Positions 44,685 to 53,340 of a DNA stretch of 64,000 nt are shown in pieces. The stretch covers positions 1 through 64,000 of the forward strand of contig CAVOZW010000021.1 in the NCBI GenBank assembly GCA_963701385.1. Direction: 5' to 3'. The number at the start of each line of letters is the position of its first letter. Within the stretch, counting starts at the first letter, position 1. Under the pieces are notes generated by a model that did not search any database, had not been told where the DNA came from, and saw only the letters and a list, made by a program, of their open reading frames with translations. Made by a program: the position numbers and the translations under genes. The stretch is from B30-G6 sp963701385 (GTDB lineage Bacteria; Desulfobacterota; Desulfobacteria; Desulfobacterales; B30-G6).

Positions 44685-44729
44685 TATTCCTAATCAAACC
44701 AATACAACCAATTTAACAAATCAAACCAA

Positions 44730-44781
44730 TTGAATCGCAACAGCGAGCGCATTCCCCGTAGATTACTGCGAGGTTCTTCAA
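44730..44781 (-). repeat. REP-like palindromic element, shortened copy 3
   Basis: Inverted relative to the 38572 copy. It has the same two ends, TTGAAGAACCTCGCAG and TACGGGGAATGCGCTCGC...TTCAA, joined by a short ATC, so the central 60-70 bp are missing. It lies between hipT and tRNA-Leu, next to a low-complexity run of AACCAAT-like words (44690-44730). Confidence 0.75.
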
Positions 44782-44800
44782 TACTATTTCTCAAAGAAAG

Positions 44801-44832
44801 AAGGGGTTAACCAGCATGTTGGCTAACCCCTT
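44801..44832 (-). terminator. Intrinsic terminator of tRNA-Leu
   Basis: AAGGGGTTAGCC and GGTTAACCCCTT pair (minus strand) around AACATGCT, followed by CTTTCTTTGAG. It begins 8 bp after the 3' CCA of the tRNA gene. Confidence 0.8.
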
Positions 44833-44839
44833 GATATCA

Positions 44840-44928
44840 TGGTGCCCGGGACGAGAATTGAACTCGTACAGCCACTAAGGGCCGAGGGATTTTAAGTCCC
44901 TTGCGTCTACCTATTCCGCCACCCAGGC
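44840..44928 (-). tRNA. tRNA-Leu (anticodon UAA)
   Basis: 89 nt including an encoded CCA. The acceptor stem pairs GCCTGGG with CCCGGGC (one U-G), the anticodon loop CTTAAAA sits on GGGA/TCCC, a long variable arm (CGGCCCTTAGTGGCTG) marks a class II tRNA, and GAGTTCAATTCTC forms the T-loop. Anticodon TAA reads UUA/UUG codons. It ends the accessory island on the right; no integrase or duplicated 3' tRNA end was found to show that it served as an attachment site. Confidence 0.95.
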
Positions 44929-45110
44929 AGGGTTTGATGGCTTGAGATGTATCGATTAACGAAACCATTGTCAAGCCAAGATGTTGGGGTCCAACGGGTG
45001 CAGTGCAACCAAGCCATTACTGGATTCCGGCTCGCGTTCCACTTTGCTACACTTGGGCGGGATGACGAATTAATAATAACGGATCATCTCCAAAAGAGTT
45101 GATCCAAAGT

Positions 45111-45330
45111 AAGGATTCCAGGATTCCAGGGGTCCAGGGTTCGAGTGAGATGAAGTGAGGCATCAGCTGAATGCTTAAGAATTATAAAGAGTTAAAAGTC
45201 TGGGAAAAAGCGTATAAACTTTGTTTGGATATATATAAGCGATGATCAAATCACTGGAAAACAAACACTTGACTCTTGGAATCCTGGACTCCTCGAACCC
45301 TTTCTCCCAATTGGGAGAAGATCCTAAAAA
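45111..45330 (+). pseudogene. Deletion derivative of a four-helix-bundle (S23/IVP) gene, copy C
   Basis: ATG 45171 reads MLKNYKELKVWEKAYKLCLD then IYKR and stop; in another frame the same junction continues AMIKSLENKHL, the family's C-terminus. The two ends meet at AAGCGATGA, so about 80 residues have been cut out. Flanks GGATTCCAGGGGTCCAGGG, TTCGAGTGAGATGAAGTGAG on the left and TGGACTCCTCGAACCC, TTCTCCCAATTGGGAGAA on the right match copy A. The rest of the 600-bp gap between tRNA-Leu and maf holds a short unassigned peptide-like stretch near 45330-45445 and a small palindrome, TAAATTTGTTTTACAAATTTA. Confidence 0.75.
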
Positions 45331-45529
45331 ACAGCCTCCAGCGTGGGAATGACAACCGTGGGGTGTTCAGCTATGAGGGCAATAAACATATCAGCATGGT
45401 CGGCCTGAACAGTGGATCCATGCTTGCTATGCGAATATACATCTGCTAATAAATTTGTTTTACAAATTTATCTGACGCGACGTTGTCGCCAATAAAAGCT
45501 AAAGCTTAAGCTGGCTTTCTTTTACCCAT

Positions 45530-46162
45530 ATGAAAAAAAAATCGAAATCCCCTCCTTTGATTCTGGCATCCAAATCTCCCCGGCGAAGAGAACTTCTGGA
45601 GCAGGCGGGTCTCACTTTTGCCGTCGTTCCAAGTTCTGTGGATGAGAACGGCGTCAACATTTCGGAACCTGAAAAACTGGTTAGAACCTTGGCAGAGTCC
45701 AAGGCCAGGGACGTTGCCGCTGTTTACCCTGGCAGCTGGGTCATCGGTGCCGACACCATCGTTCTCATCCATGGCAAGATTTTAGGCAAGCCGGACTCGA
45801 TGGAAACAGCCCGGAAAATGATTCAGCAGTTGAATGGACAGGTACACGACGTTCTTACCGGCTATGCCATATTTTGTGAAGCCGCTAACATCTGTATCTC
45901 CGGCGTTGAAAAAACAAAGGTTCATTTCAGGCATCTTAGTCAACAGGAAATCGAATGGTACATTCAGACCGACGAACCCTATGACAAAGCCGGCGGATAT
46001 GCCATTCAAGGGCTGGGATCGTTTCTGGTCAAACGGATTTGCGGGTCGTACACCAACGTGGTTGGGCTGCCGGTCTGTGAGGTGCTTGAGCGTCTTTATA
46101 AAAAAGGCGTTATAGAGGCGGCGAATGATAACCATTGGCGGATTAGACCCAATATTTTGTAG
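45530..46162 (+). CDS. maf: Maf family nucleoside triphosphate pyrophosphatase
   Basis: 210-residue house-cleaning pyrophosphatase that hydrolyses dTTP/UTP or modified nucleotides to monophosphates. LILASKSPRRRELLEQAG is the substrate-binding N-terminus (SxRRxELL), SWVIGADTIVLIHGKILGKP contains the conserved Asp, VLTGYAIF and EPYDKAGGYAIQGLGSFLVK complete the family motifs. Length is normal. It begins the downstream housekeeping block; yggS and queH follow in the same direction. Confidence 0.93.
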   Translation: MKKKSKSPPLILASKSPRRRELLEQAGLTFAVVPSSVDENGVNISEPEKLVRTLAESKARDVAAVYPGSWVIGADTIVLIHGKILGKPDSMETARKMIQQLNGQVHDVLTGYAIFCEAANICISGVEKTKVHFRHLSQQEIEWYIQTDEPYDKAGGYAIQGLGSFLVKRICGSYTNVVGLPVCEVLERLYKKGVIEAANDNHWRIRPNIL

Positions 46163-46226
46163 ACTTGACAAACAGGGTTTTATTTTGTGTGAAATGTTCG
46201 GGTAAACCGATAGAAAAGGAGATTTA

Positions 46227-46910
46227 TTGAAAGACCGACTATCACTGATACGGAGCAGAATTGAGAAGGCGGCTCTTGGTTCGGGGCGACGGCCGGAAGA
46301 TGTCCAGCTGGTTGCCGTGAGTAAAACCGTGCCCAGTGAAAGACTGCTGACAGCCATCGGCCTGGGGGTGAGGGTGTTGGGTGAAAGTTATGTGCAAGAA
46401 GCCCGGGAAAAATTCAATGACCTCTATGCCCATCCTCTCTCCTGGCATTTTATCGGCCATCTTCAATCAAACAAAACCAAATATGTGGTGAAAATTTTTG
46501 ATTTGATCCATTCTGTCGATTCCCTGAAACTATCCAGAGAAATAGACAAACAGGCCGCAAAAATCGGCAAAGTTCAAAGCGTGTTGGTGCAGGTCAACAT
46601 CGCAGAAGAAAGCAGCAAATCGGGTGTTCTTTTAGAAGACACAGCCCAGCTCGTCACCGAAATGAGTCAATTGACCCATCTTGAGGTCAAGGGTCTCATG
46701 ACCATGCCGCCCTATTTTAACGCCCCGGAAAAAGCGCGTCCCTATTTCAAGGCCTTGAGACAGCTGCGGGATCAACTTCGGGCCATGGAGATACCCGGTG
46801 TTGTCATGGATGAGCTTTCCATGGGAATGACCGGTGATTTTGAGGTGGCTATTCAGGAAGGTGCCACCCTGGTTCGCATCGGGACGGCCATTTTTGGAGA
46901 ACGCACATGA
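46227..46910 (+). CDS. yggS: YggS/PLPBP family pyridoxal phosphate homeostasis protein
   Basis: 227-residue alanine-racemase-fold PLP-binding protein. QLVAVSKTVPSERLL holds the PLP lysine near residue 35, GESYVQEAREKF and LSWHFIGHLQSNKTK are the next conserved blocks, and LSMGMTGDFEVAIQEGATLV with RIGTAIFG closes the cofactor site. It maintains free PLP rather than catalysing a reaction. The start is TTG 46227, supported by AAAAGGAGAT 6 bp upstream and by family length. Its stop overlaps the queH start by 4 bp. Confidence 0.93.
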   Translation: MKDRLSLIRSRIEKAALGSGRRPEDVQLVAVSKTVPSERLLTAIGLGVRVLGESYVQEAREKFNDLYAHPLSWHFIGHLQSNKTKYVVKIFDLIHSVDSLKLSREIDKQAAKIGKVQSVLVQVNIAEESSKSGVLLEDTAQLVTEMSQLTHLEVKGLMTMPPYFNAPEKARPYFKALRQLRDQLRAMEIPGVVMDELSMGMTGDFEVAIQEGATLVRIGTAIFGERT

Positions 46911-47434
46911 AAATATTACTGCACACCTGTTGCGCACCCTGTGCCATTGTCCCCATCACTTTCTTGCAAGAGGCAAAATTTGAAGTGATGGGGTATTTTT
47001 ACAGCCACAATATCCATCCCTATACGGAATGCATGCAGCGCCGAGAGACCCTTGAAACATACGCGGATTCCATCGGACTGCGCGTCATTTATTCGCAAGG
47101 ATATGACATGGAAAACTTTCTTCGAAATGTTGCCTTCCGGGAGAAAGACCGCTGCACTTACTGCTACCACGACCGACTAAGATCCACAGCCCTCATGGCC
47201 AAACACGGCAAATTCGATTATTTTTCCAGCAGCCTGTTGTACAGTAAGTTCCAGAAACATGAGCAGATCAGGTCCATCGGTGATTCCGTGGGTAAAGCCG
47301 TCGGTATTCCATTTTTCTATCAAGACTTTCGGACCGGCTGGAAAGAAGGTATTGAAACCTCAAAACAACTCAAGATGTATCGTCAGTCGTACTGCGGGTG
47401 TATTTACAGTGAGAAGGAGCGCTATTACAAATAG
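46907..47434 (+). CDS. queH: QueH epoxyqueuosine reductase
   Basis: 175-residue iron-sulfur enzyme (formerly DUF208) that reduces epoxyqueuosine to queuosine in tRNA, replacing QueG. Conserved cysteines are all seen: LLHTCCAPCAIV (Cys8, Cys9, Cys12), EKDRCTYCYHDRLR and QSYCGCIYSEKERY. SSLLYSKFQKHEQIR is the internal family motif. It is coupled to yggS. The following 237 bp contain AT-rich low-complexity sequence (TTTGATATTTGGATTTG, TTGACATTCGATATTCG) with no gene. Confidence 0.93.
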   Translation: MKILLHTCCAPCAIVPITFLQEAKFEVMGYFYSHNIHPYTECMQRRETLETYADSIGLRVIYSQGYDMENFLRNVAFREKDRCTYCYHDRLRSTALMAKHGKFDYFSSSLLYSKFQKHEQIRSIGDSVGKAVGIPFFYQDFRTGWKEGIETSKQLKMYRQSYCGCIYSEKERYYK

Positions 47435-47671
47435 AAGCCTTTTCAAAACTGTCTTTTGGCCCAATCTCTGCGTTGAGATTCAAAATACCAAAACAGGGCA
47501 TATCATGGTCAAGCGCATAGGTTTGAGTCATTTGAGCATTTGATATTTGGATTTGTTTTGACATTCGATATTCGTATTTAGAATTTATCTACCCGGAAAT
47601 TTCACGAACCTGATTCGGGTCTTGCACGAGGCATTTCATCGTCAAGTTTCAGGAAAGATTCGGTTACCGCC

Positions 47672-49513
47672 ATGTTTGCTAATTTTATCTATTTCATCAT
47701 CGCCCTGTTAATATATTCTACCTATCAGCCATCCGATACGACTACCTTCACCTTATTTCAGAGCTTTTTTTTATGGTTGCTGTTAACGAGTGCTTACACG
47801 GCTTACACATGGCGTCAATTCCAAGCCTTGAATCGAAAGATGGCAAGCCAGGGGCACGCTGAAAATGATTCTCGATTCACATCGCTGCTCACGCGGCAGT
47901 CCATTGTCGCGATATTTATCTTTGCGGCGAATATTTACGGACTTAACCTGTCATCATTCGTGTCGAGCTTTGGTCTATTTATTCTTTTTCCGACGTTGCA
48001 GGCTGTCCTGTTCATTGGTCTTTTTATTGGCTATCTGTCCATTCTCTGGGCATATGCGCATCGCTCCTATCAACGATTGTACCATACCACCATGGGCCGG
48101 CGTGCCTATGTGGGATCGAATATTTCTTTTTCCATGCCGGTGCTGCTCCCCTGGCTTGCTATTTCAGGGTTTTCCGACATCGTCCATATTCTGCCCCTTG
48201 AAACGCCGAAACGCTTTCTCTCTACCCCCGAGGGCGAAGTTGTCTATTTTATGATCTTCCTGGTCATGGTCGCCATTATCGGCCCCCTGCTGATCCAGAA
48301 ATTTTGGGGTTGCCAACCCCTTGAACAGGGTTTGCAGCGCACCCGTATCGAAGGCCTCTGCCGGTCCGTCAATTTGGGATACCGGAATATTCTGAACTGG
48401 CCTATTTTTGAAGGCAGGATCATTACAGCCGGCGTCATGGGACTGGTGAAGCGGTTCCGCTATATTCTGGTAACGCGCGCCTTGCTGAACCTTCTGGCCC
48501 CGCAAGAGGTTGACGCCGTCATTGCCCATGAAATCGGACATGTCAAAAAGCGCCATCTACTATTTTATCTCATGTTTTTCGTGGGCTACATGATTATTTC
48601 ATTTTCGTTCCTGGATCTGATTATTTACGCCATGATTTACATTGATCCACTTGTCAAGGCCTTCAACCAGGTGGGCTTCAACCCAATTACGGTCACATCC
48701 ATCATCTTCAGTCTGGTTATCATTACGACTTTTTTAATTTACTTTCGCTTTATTTTCGGTTTTTTCATGCGCAATTTTGAACGCCAAGCAGATGCGTATG
48801 TTTTCACGATATTCGACACGGCTGAGTCCCTCATCAGCACCCTGGAAAAAATATCCATAACCGGCAGGCAATCCCCTGACAAACCCAACTGGCATCATTT
48901 CAGCATTACGGAACGGATCGATTTCTTAAAAAAATGTGAGAAAGATCGCGCCCATATTCACAAGCATAACAGCAAAATACAAAAGAGCATCGTGATATAT
49001 CTGGCCGGGCTCATACTGATAGGGGGTATTGGGTACCAGCTCAATTACGGTCAAGCCGGCACGGTGCTAAATACCCATTTCTATGAAAAGGTGATTCAAA
49101 AGGAACTGGAAAAAACACCTCAAAATGCTGACCTGCATACCTTGTTGGGAGATCTTTATTTCAGCAGGAACGACTGCAGCAGCGCGTCATTCCATTATGA
49201 AAGGGCCATTGAATTGGCGCCGGGTCATGTGAGAGCGCTCAACAATCAGGCCTGGCTTTACGCGACATGCGAAGAGACATCCTATCGTGATGGTAGAAGA
49301 GCGCTAGTGCTGGCAAAAAGAGCTGCCGCCCTGGCAAGAGAAGCGTTTATTCTGGACACACTCGCGGAAAGTTATTTCGTCAATGGTGATATTGCGGCTG
49401 CACTGGCGACCGAGATGGAAGCCCTGGCGCTGGCAAAAAAGAATAAGACCTATTATCAACAGCAGATAACGAGATTTGAATTAGCGTTGAAAAATGGGGT
49501 TGGCCAGCAATAA
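47672..49513 (+). CDS. M48-family membrane metalloprotease with C-terminal TPR domain
   Basis: 613-residue polytopic protease. The zinc motif AVIAHEIGHVKKRH gives His286, Glu287 and His290, and FERQADAYVFTIFD supplies the third ligand. About four membrane helices precede the site (the first 175 residues plus VVYFMIFLVMVAIIGPLLI) and two or more follow (YLMFFVGYMIISFSFLDLI, SLVIITTFLIYFRFIFGFFM), then one more near 450 (IVIYLAGLILIGGIGY). The last 140 residues are TPR units (ADLHTLLGDLYFSRNDCSSA, VRALNNQAWLYATCEE). The combination resembles HtpX/Ste24-like proteases with an exported TPR tail, perhaps for quality control of membrane proteins. Confidence 0.85.
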   Translation: MFANFIYFIIALLIYSTYQPSDTTTFTLFQSFFLWLLLTSAYTAYTWRQFQALNRKMASQGHAENDSRFTSLLTRQSIVAIFIFAANIYGLNLSSFVSSFGLFILFPTLQAVLFIGLFIGYLSILWAYAHRSYQRLYHTTMGRRAYVGSNISFSMPVLLPWLAISGFSDIVHILPLETPKRFLSTPEGEVVYFMIFLVMVAIIGPLLIQKFWGCQPLEQGLQRTRIEGLCRSVNLGYRNILNWPIFEGRIITAGVMGLVKRFRYILVTRALLNLLAPQEVDAVIAHEIGHVKKRHLLFYLMFFVGYMIISFSFLDLIIYAMIYIDPLVKAFNQVGFNPITVTSIIFSLVIITTFLIYFRFIFGFFMRNFERQADAYVFTIFDTAESLISTLEKISITGRQSPDKPNWHHFSITERIDFLKKCEKDRAHIHKHNSKIQKSIVIYLAGLILIGGIGYQLNYGQAGTVLNTHFYEKVIQKELEKTPQNADLHTLLGDLYFSRNDCSSASFHYERAIELAPGHVRALNNQAWLYATCEETSYRDGRRALVLAKRAAALAREAFILDTLAESYFVNGDIAAALATEMEALALAKKNKTYYQQQITRFELALKNGVGQQ

Positions 49514-49730
49514 TTTCTCCGCGGCCGGAATCAGACCGGGAAAGAACTCAAAACCGTCTGATGTAATTTCTTAAAAATGAACGTCCAACATCGAACCTAC
49601 AAAAATATTGCGTCGGTTTAGTGTTGCTTAAGGTTCGGTATAGAGCTTTCAGCACGTTCCCGTTTCATCAACCCAATCAACACAATGAACCCAACAAACC
49701 CAATGAACACTATTTCCCTCGAACCCTGTC
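49514..49730. other. 217-bp convergent gap with low-complexity run
   Basis: Between the M48 protease and the GspE-like gene. A run of CAACCCAATCAACACAATG and AACCCAACAAACCCAATG lies at 49668-49708, similar in style to the AACCAATC tracts at 39180, 40130 and 44690. No gene or clear terminator. Confidence 0.6.
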
Positions 49731-52028
49731 TTAATTGATACAAACCTTCCTTACCTGCATCAGGTCGACATTTCCACCAAACACCTTTTCAACCCCATCC
49801 TGTTTCAATGTGGTCATGCCATCAAATAGGGCTTGCTTGCGGATATCTTCCATTTTTGCTTTCATCTGAATTAATTTTTTCATATCGTCTGTACCCATGA
49901 GCAGTTCATGGATGGCCATCCGACCGCGATAACCGGTGCTGTGGCATGAATCGCATCCTTCCGGCTTGTACAGGGTAAGATCGTCTGAGAAGGGAATATT
50001 GACATTTTTCTGAAACTCTTCTTCACCGTATTCCCGAACCAGCTCGTCATATTCATCTTTGGAAGGTTTGTAGGCCTTTTTACAGTCTTTGCAGAGGGTT
50101 CGGACCAGACGCTGGGCCATGATGCCGAGAATGGCATCGGCGAAATTGAAGGGGTCCATACCCATATCCAGCAAGCGGGTTATACTCTCTGGCGCGCTGT
50201 TGGTATGCAGGGTTGAAAAAACGAGATGGCCTGTCAGAGAGGCTTCGATACCGATAGATGTGGTTTCCTTGTCTCGCATCTCGCCCACCATGATGACATC
50301 GGGGTCGGCGCGCAGAAAAGCGCGCATGGCAGCGGCAAAATCGAAACCGATCTTGGGTTTGACTTGCACCTGCCTCAGGCCTCGCTGGGTGATTTCTACG
50401 GGGTCTTCAGCTGTCCATATCTTGGTTTCGGTTTTGTTGATATAACCAAGCGCGGAATGAAGTGTGGTGGTCTTTCCGGAGCCGGTGGGTCCGCAAACGA
50501 AGATAATGCCGTAGGGTTGTGTCACGATACTGATAAAATTCTCGTAGTTGCGTTCTGAAAACCCCATTTTGTTCAACGCAAGCGGTTCCCCCGCTGCGAG
50601 AATACGCATGACAATATCTTCGAGACCACCCTGGGTGGGAACGGTTGCCACCCGAAGTTCGATATCCTTGCCGCCATATTTCTTGAATTTTATCTTACCG
50701 TCCTGTGGTTTTCTTCGTTCAGCAATATCGAGATCAGACATGATCTTGATACGCGAAACCACAGCAGCCTTGTAACTGAATGGAATCGTCTGATAAAGCG
50801 TGCAGGCACCATCGATTCGAATCCGAACTTCCGTATTCTGTTTGCCTGGATACGGTTCAATGTGAATATCAGAAGCCCCGCGCTTGTAGGCATCCAGAAT
50901 GATCTTATTGACAACCTGAACCACGGCGCTGTCTTCTTCCCCCATGGCGGATTCCGCTTCTTCGATTTCCTCGGCTTCATTCTGCAATTGGCTGAGAATA
51001 TCGTCAATTTCCGCCATCTGTTTTTCATCCTGCGTGAAAAGTTTGATAAAACTGAGGATATCTTCCTCGAGGCAAACGCAGAATTTGACTGATTTGCCTG
51101 GGAAAAGAACCTTAATTTGATCGATTTTCTGGAGATCATTGGGATTGTCGACGGCTATCAGTATATGGCCTTCTTCCATTCGAATGGGAACAAAATGATT
51201 GTTTCTCATGAAAGGAACTTTGAGCCCGGAAAGAAGTTCACCCGGGATAGGAATTCTGGCGTTGTACTCGATGAACGATGTCTTGTAATACCGACTCAGC
51301 GATTTACCGACCTCTCCTTTTTTGATCTTGAGGTCTTTCATCAAAACATCCGGAACCGTTCGTTTCCCTTTGCGGGCATCGGCGATGGCCTTGTTGAGTT
51401 CCTTTTGGGTGATAAGATGATTTTCCAGGAGATAGTCAAACTTTGTGTTTTTGCCTTTAGCGATACGCTTCTGATTGTACAGGGCGATGCCAAATACCTT
51501 GGCCAATTCATCGAGATATTTTTCATCGACGGCTGTAAACGGTCGGTCTTTTTGATGGTTTACAAGCTGAAGTGCCCCCAGGAGGTATTTTTGAAAAATA
51601 ATCGGGTGGGCGATGACCTGTTTGGTGGTAAAACCGGTTTTTTGATCCCAGCTGCTGTCGAAGTGTAGATCAGGATCAACGGATGTGACCTCATCACTGT
51701 CGTAAACGTTTGCAATATTGATGGCTTTCTGTTTAAACGCGGCGTAGCCGGCGATACTGCTTTTCGAAACGGGGAGACGTATTTCTGAAATCTCATCACC
51801 GGATTTGAAACGCGATACAAGCTCTCTCTTTACGCCATCGACGACATACACCGTCATTCGTTTTGCCTCAAAGAGGGATGTCACATCATCCTGGAGATCG
51901 ATGAAAATTTCATCCAGGTTTGTGGCCGAGTTCAACTTATTGCCGATTTCCTGAAGTTTGGTGCGATATTCAACTTCGGTCTTGAGATTTTGGACATCTT
52001 GCGTTGATTCATCTAAGCTGTTTGCCAT
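49731..52028 (-). CDS. GAF domain-fused GspE/PilB-type secretion ATPase
   Basis: 765-residue hexameric traffic ATPase of type II secretion or type IV pili. Residues about 25-190 form a GAF domain (LNSATNLDEIFIDLQDDVTS, TKQVIAHPIIFQKYLLGALQ), 200-340 an MshEN-like N-domain (FDYLLENHLITQKELNKAI, LSRYYKTSFIEYNARI), and 370-765 the ATPase: IFVCGPTGSGKTTTLHSAL (Walker A), DPDVIMVGEMRDKETTSIG (Walker B), HLVFSTLHTNSA (His box). The zinc site is CKDCKKAY plus CDSCHSTGYRGR. The N-terminal GAF is unusual for GspE/PilB and suggests regulation by a small molecule. No pilin or secretin genes are adjacent. Confidence 0.9.
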   Translation of the reverse strand: MANSLDESTQDVQNLKTEVEYRTKLQEIGNKLNSATNLDEIFIDLQDDVTSLFEAKRMTVYVVDGVKRELVSRFKSGDEISEIRLPVSKSSIAGYAAFKQKAINIANVYDSDEVTSVDPDLHFDSSWDQKTGFTTKQVIAHPIIFQKYLLGALQLVNHQKDRPFTAVDEKYLDELAKVFGIALYNQKRIAKGKNTKFDYLLENHLITQKELNKAIADARKGKRTVPDVLMKDLKIKKGEVGKSLSRYYKTSFIEYNARIPIPGELLSGLKVPFMRNNHFVPIRMEEGHILIAVDNPNDLQKIDQIKVLFPGKSVKFCVCLEEDILSFIKLFTQDEKQMAEIDDILSQLQNEAEEIEEAESAMGEEDSAVVQVVNKIILDAYKRGASDIHIEPYPGKQNTEVRIRIDGACTLYQTIPFSYKAAVVSRIKIMSDLDIAERRKPQDGKIKFKKYGGKDIELRVATVPTQGGLEDIVMRILAAGEPLALNKMGFSERNYENFISIVTQPYGIIFVCGPTGSGKTTTLHSALGYINKTETKIWTAEDPVEITQRGLRQVQVKPKIGFDFAAAMRAFLRADPDVIMVGEMRDKETTSIGIEASLTGHLVFSTLHTNSAPESITRLLDMGMDPFNFADAILGIMAQRLVRTLCKDCKKAYKPSKDEYDELVREYGEEEFQKNVNIPFSDDLTLYKPEGCDSCHSTGYRGRMAIHELLMGTDDMKKLIQMKAKMEDIRKQALFDGMTTLKQDGVEKVFGGNVDLMQVRKVCIN

Positions 52029-52073
52029 GAGATTACCCGCTACCCTATTGGTTTATAAAACCGTACTCCGGTC

Positions 52074-52325
52074 TTATTTGTGATTATCGGCTTCATTTGA
52101 TTTTTCAGCGTTTCGATAGTGATGATAAATCTTTTTGACCCCGCCGCCAATCAGCAGAACACTCATAAAGTAAAAGCAGAACCAGATAAAAGGCATATAT
52201 GAAGAAAAATGCTCTATTTTTTCAATCTCTCGCATTTTCTGGGGTGTCATAAAAAAGACCCCCAGACCTGCAACAAGCAGCAGTATTCCCCATCGAATCT
52301 GCAGTGGCGAGTTTTTTTTTGACAT
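52074..52325 (-). CDS. Small two-helix membrane protein
   Basis: 83-residue protein with two predicted membrane helices (WGILLLVAGLGVFFMTP and MPFIWFCFYFMSVLLIGGG) and a charged C-terminus (KKIYHHYRNAEKSNEADN). The start MSKKNSP at 52325 is favoured over ATG 52391, whose extra 22 residues look unlike protein leader. It lies 45 bp upstream of the GAF-GspE gene in the same direction. Function unknown. Confidence 0.6.
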   Translation of the reverse strand: MSKKNSPLQIRWGILLLVAGLGVFFMTPQKMREIEKIEHFSSYMPFIWFCFYFMSVLLIGGGVKKIYHHYRNAEKSNEADNHK

Positions 52326-52436
52326 ATACAATAGACAGGTCGTAATGTTAACGAATTCGGCTTTAAATGCCTCATGGCATCTGCGAGACATTTTCGTGGG
52401 ACATTATAGCGCAATATTACGTGTTGTGTCAAATAA

Positions 52437-53228
52437 TTATCGGGTCAAGGAGCCCTTGAAAACCGCTTTGCGCTTCTCGAGAAACGCACGAGTTCCCTCT
52501 TTTGCGTCTGCGCTTGCCATGCACAAGGAGAAGGCATCGATTTCAAGCTCACAGCCCGTTTGAAGATCGACATCCATGCCTTTGTTGATGGCTTCCTTTG
52601 CTGCACGAAGCGATGCCCTCCCTTTTGCCGCCATCAATTTGGCCGTGGCCTGAACGGCGTCCATCAGCGATTCCGGTTCGTGGACCTGGTTAACGATTCC
52701 CATCTGCATGGCATCTTGAGCACTGATCATCTTGCCGGTGAATATCATCTCTTTGGCCAGGTTTTTACCGATCAACCTCGGCAATCGCTGCGTCCCACCA
52801 AAACCGGGTACAATACCGAGCGTAATTTCAGGCAGACCGAATTTGGCATTTTTCGAGGCATAGATAAAGTCGCAAGCCAGCGCGATTTCACTGCCGCCGC
52901 CCAGAGCAAAACCGTTAACTGCCGCCATAACCGGAATTGACAACATTTGGAGTTTTTGAATGACCCGGTGCCCCAGCTTACTGAACAATTTTGCTTCAAG
53001 TGGATTAAATGTGGCCAGTTCATTGATGTCAGCACCTGCCACAAAGGCTTTGTCACCTGCTCCCGTGAGAATCAAGACCCGGACATCCGCGTTCTCAGCG
53101 ATATGGTCGAGCGCCATGGAGAGTTCTTTGATAAGGGCACCGTTCAAGGCATTCATTGCCTTGGGTCTGTTGAATGTTAGGGTGGCCAAACCCGAATCGA
53201 TGGCTAAAATAATGTGTTCATATGGCAT
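52437..53228 (-). CDS. Enoyl-CoA hydratase/isomerase (crotonase) family
   Basis: 264-residue crotonase. FNRPKAMNALNGALIKELSM, AGDKAFVAGADINELATFNP and NGFALGGGSEIALACDFIYA (oxyanion hole and first catalytic Glu position: SEIAL) and FGLPEITLGIVPGFGGTQRL (second Glu) match short-chain enoyl-CoA hydratases, which hydrate trans-2-enoyl-CoA in beta-oxidation. The start at 53228 has GGAGG 8 bp upstream. It stands alone among unrelated genes, so the pathway (beta-oxidation, butyrate or aromatic degradation) is open. Confidence 0.92.
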   Translation of the reverse strand: MPYEHIILAIDSGLATLTFNRPKAMNALNGALIKELSMALDHIAENADVRVLILTGAGDKAFVAGADINELATFNPLEAKLFSKLGHRVIQKLQMLSIPVMAAVNGFALGGGSEIALACDFIYASKNAKFGLPEITLGIVPGFGGTQRLPRLIGKNLAKEMIFTGKMISAQDAMQMGIVNQVHEPESLMDAVQATAKLMAAKGRASLRAAKEAINKGMDVDLQTGCELEIDAFSLCMASADAKEGTRAFLEKRKAVFKGSLTR

Positions 53229-53340
53229 GGTTGTTTCCTCCGTACGTGCGTGTTTGTTTGTCAAGCCAGTGTGTAAGTATGGACCAACCCGAGTATTTAG
53301 CCCCTGATTGGGTTAAACTAAACGTACCCATCCTGTTTTG

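Noticed and set aside
44840..45529. tRNA-Leu considered as the attachment site of an integrative element
   Set aside because: No integrase gene and no repeat of the tRNA 3' end were found in the window.
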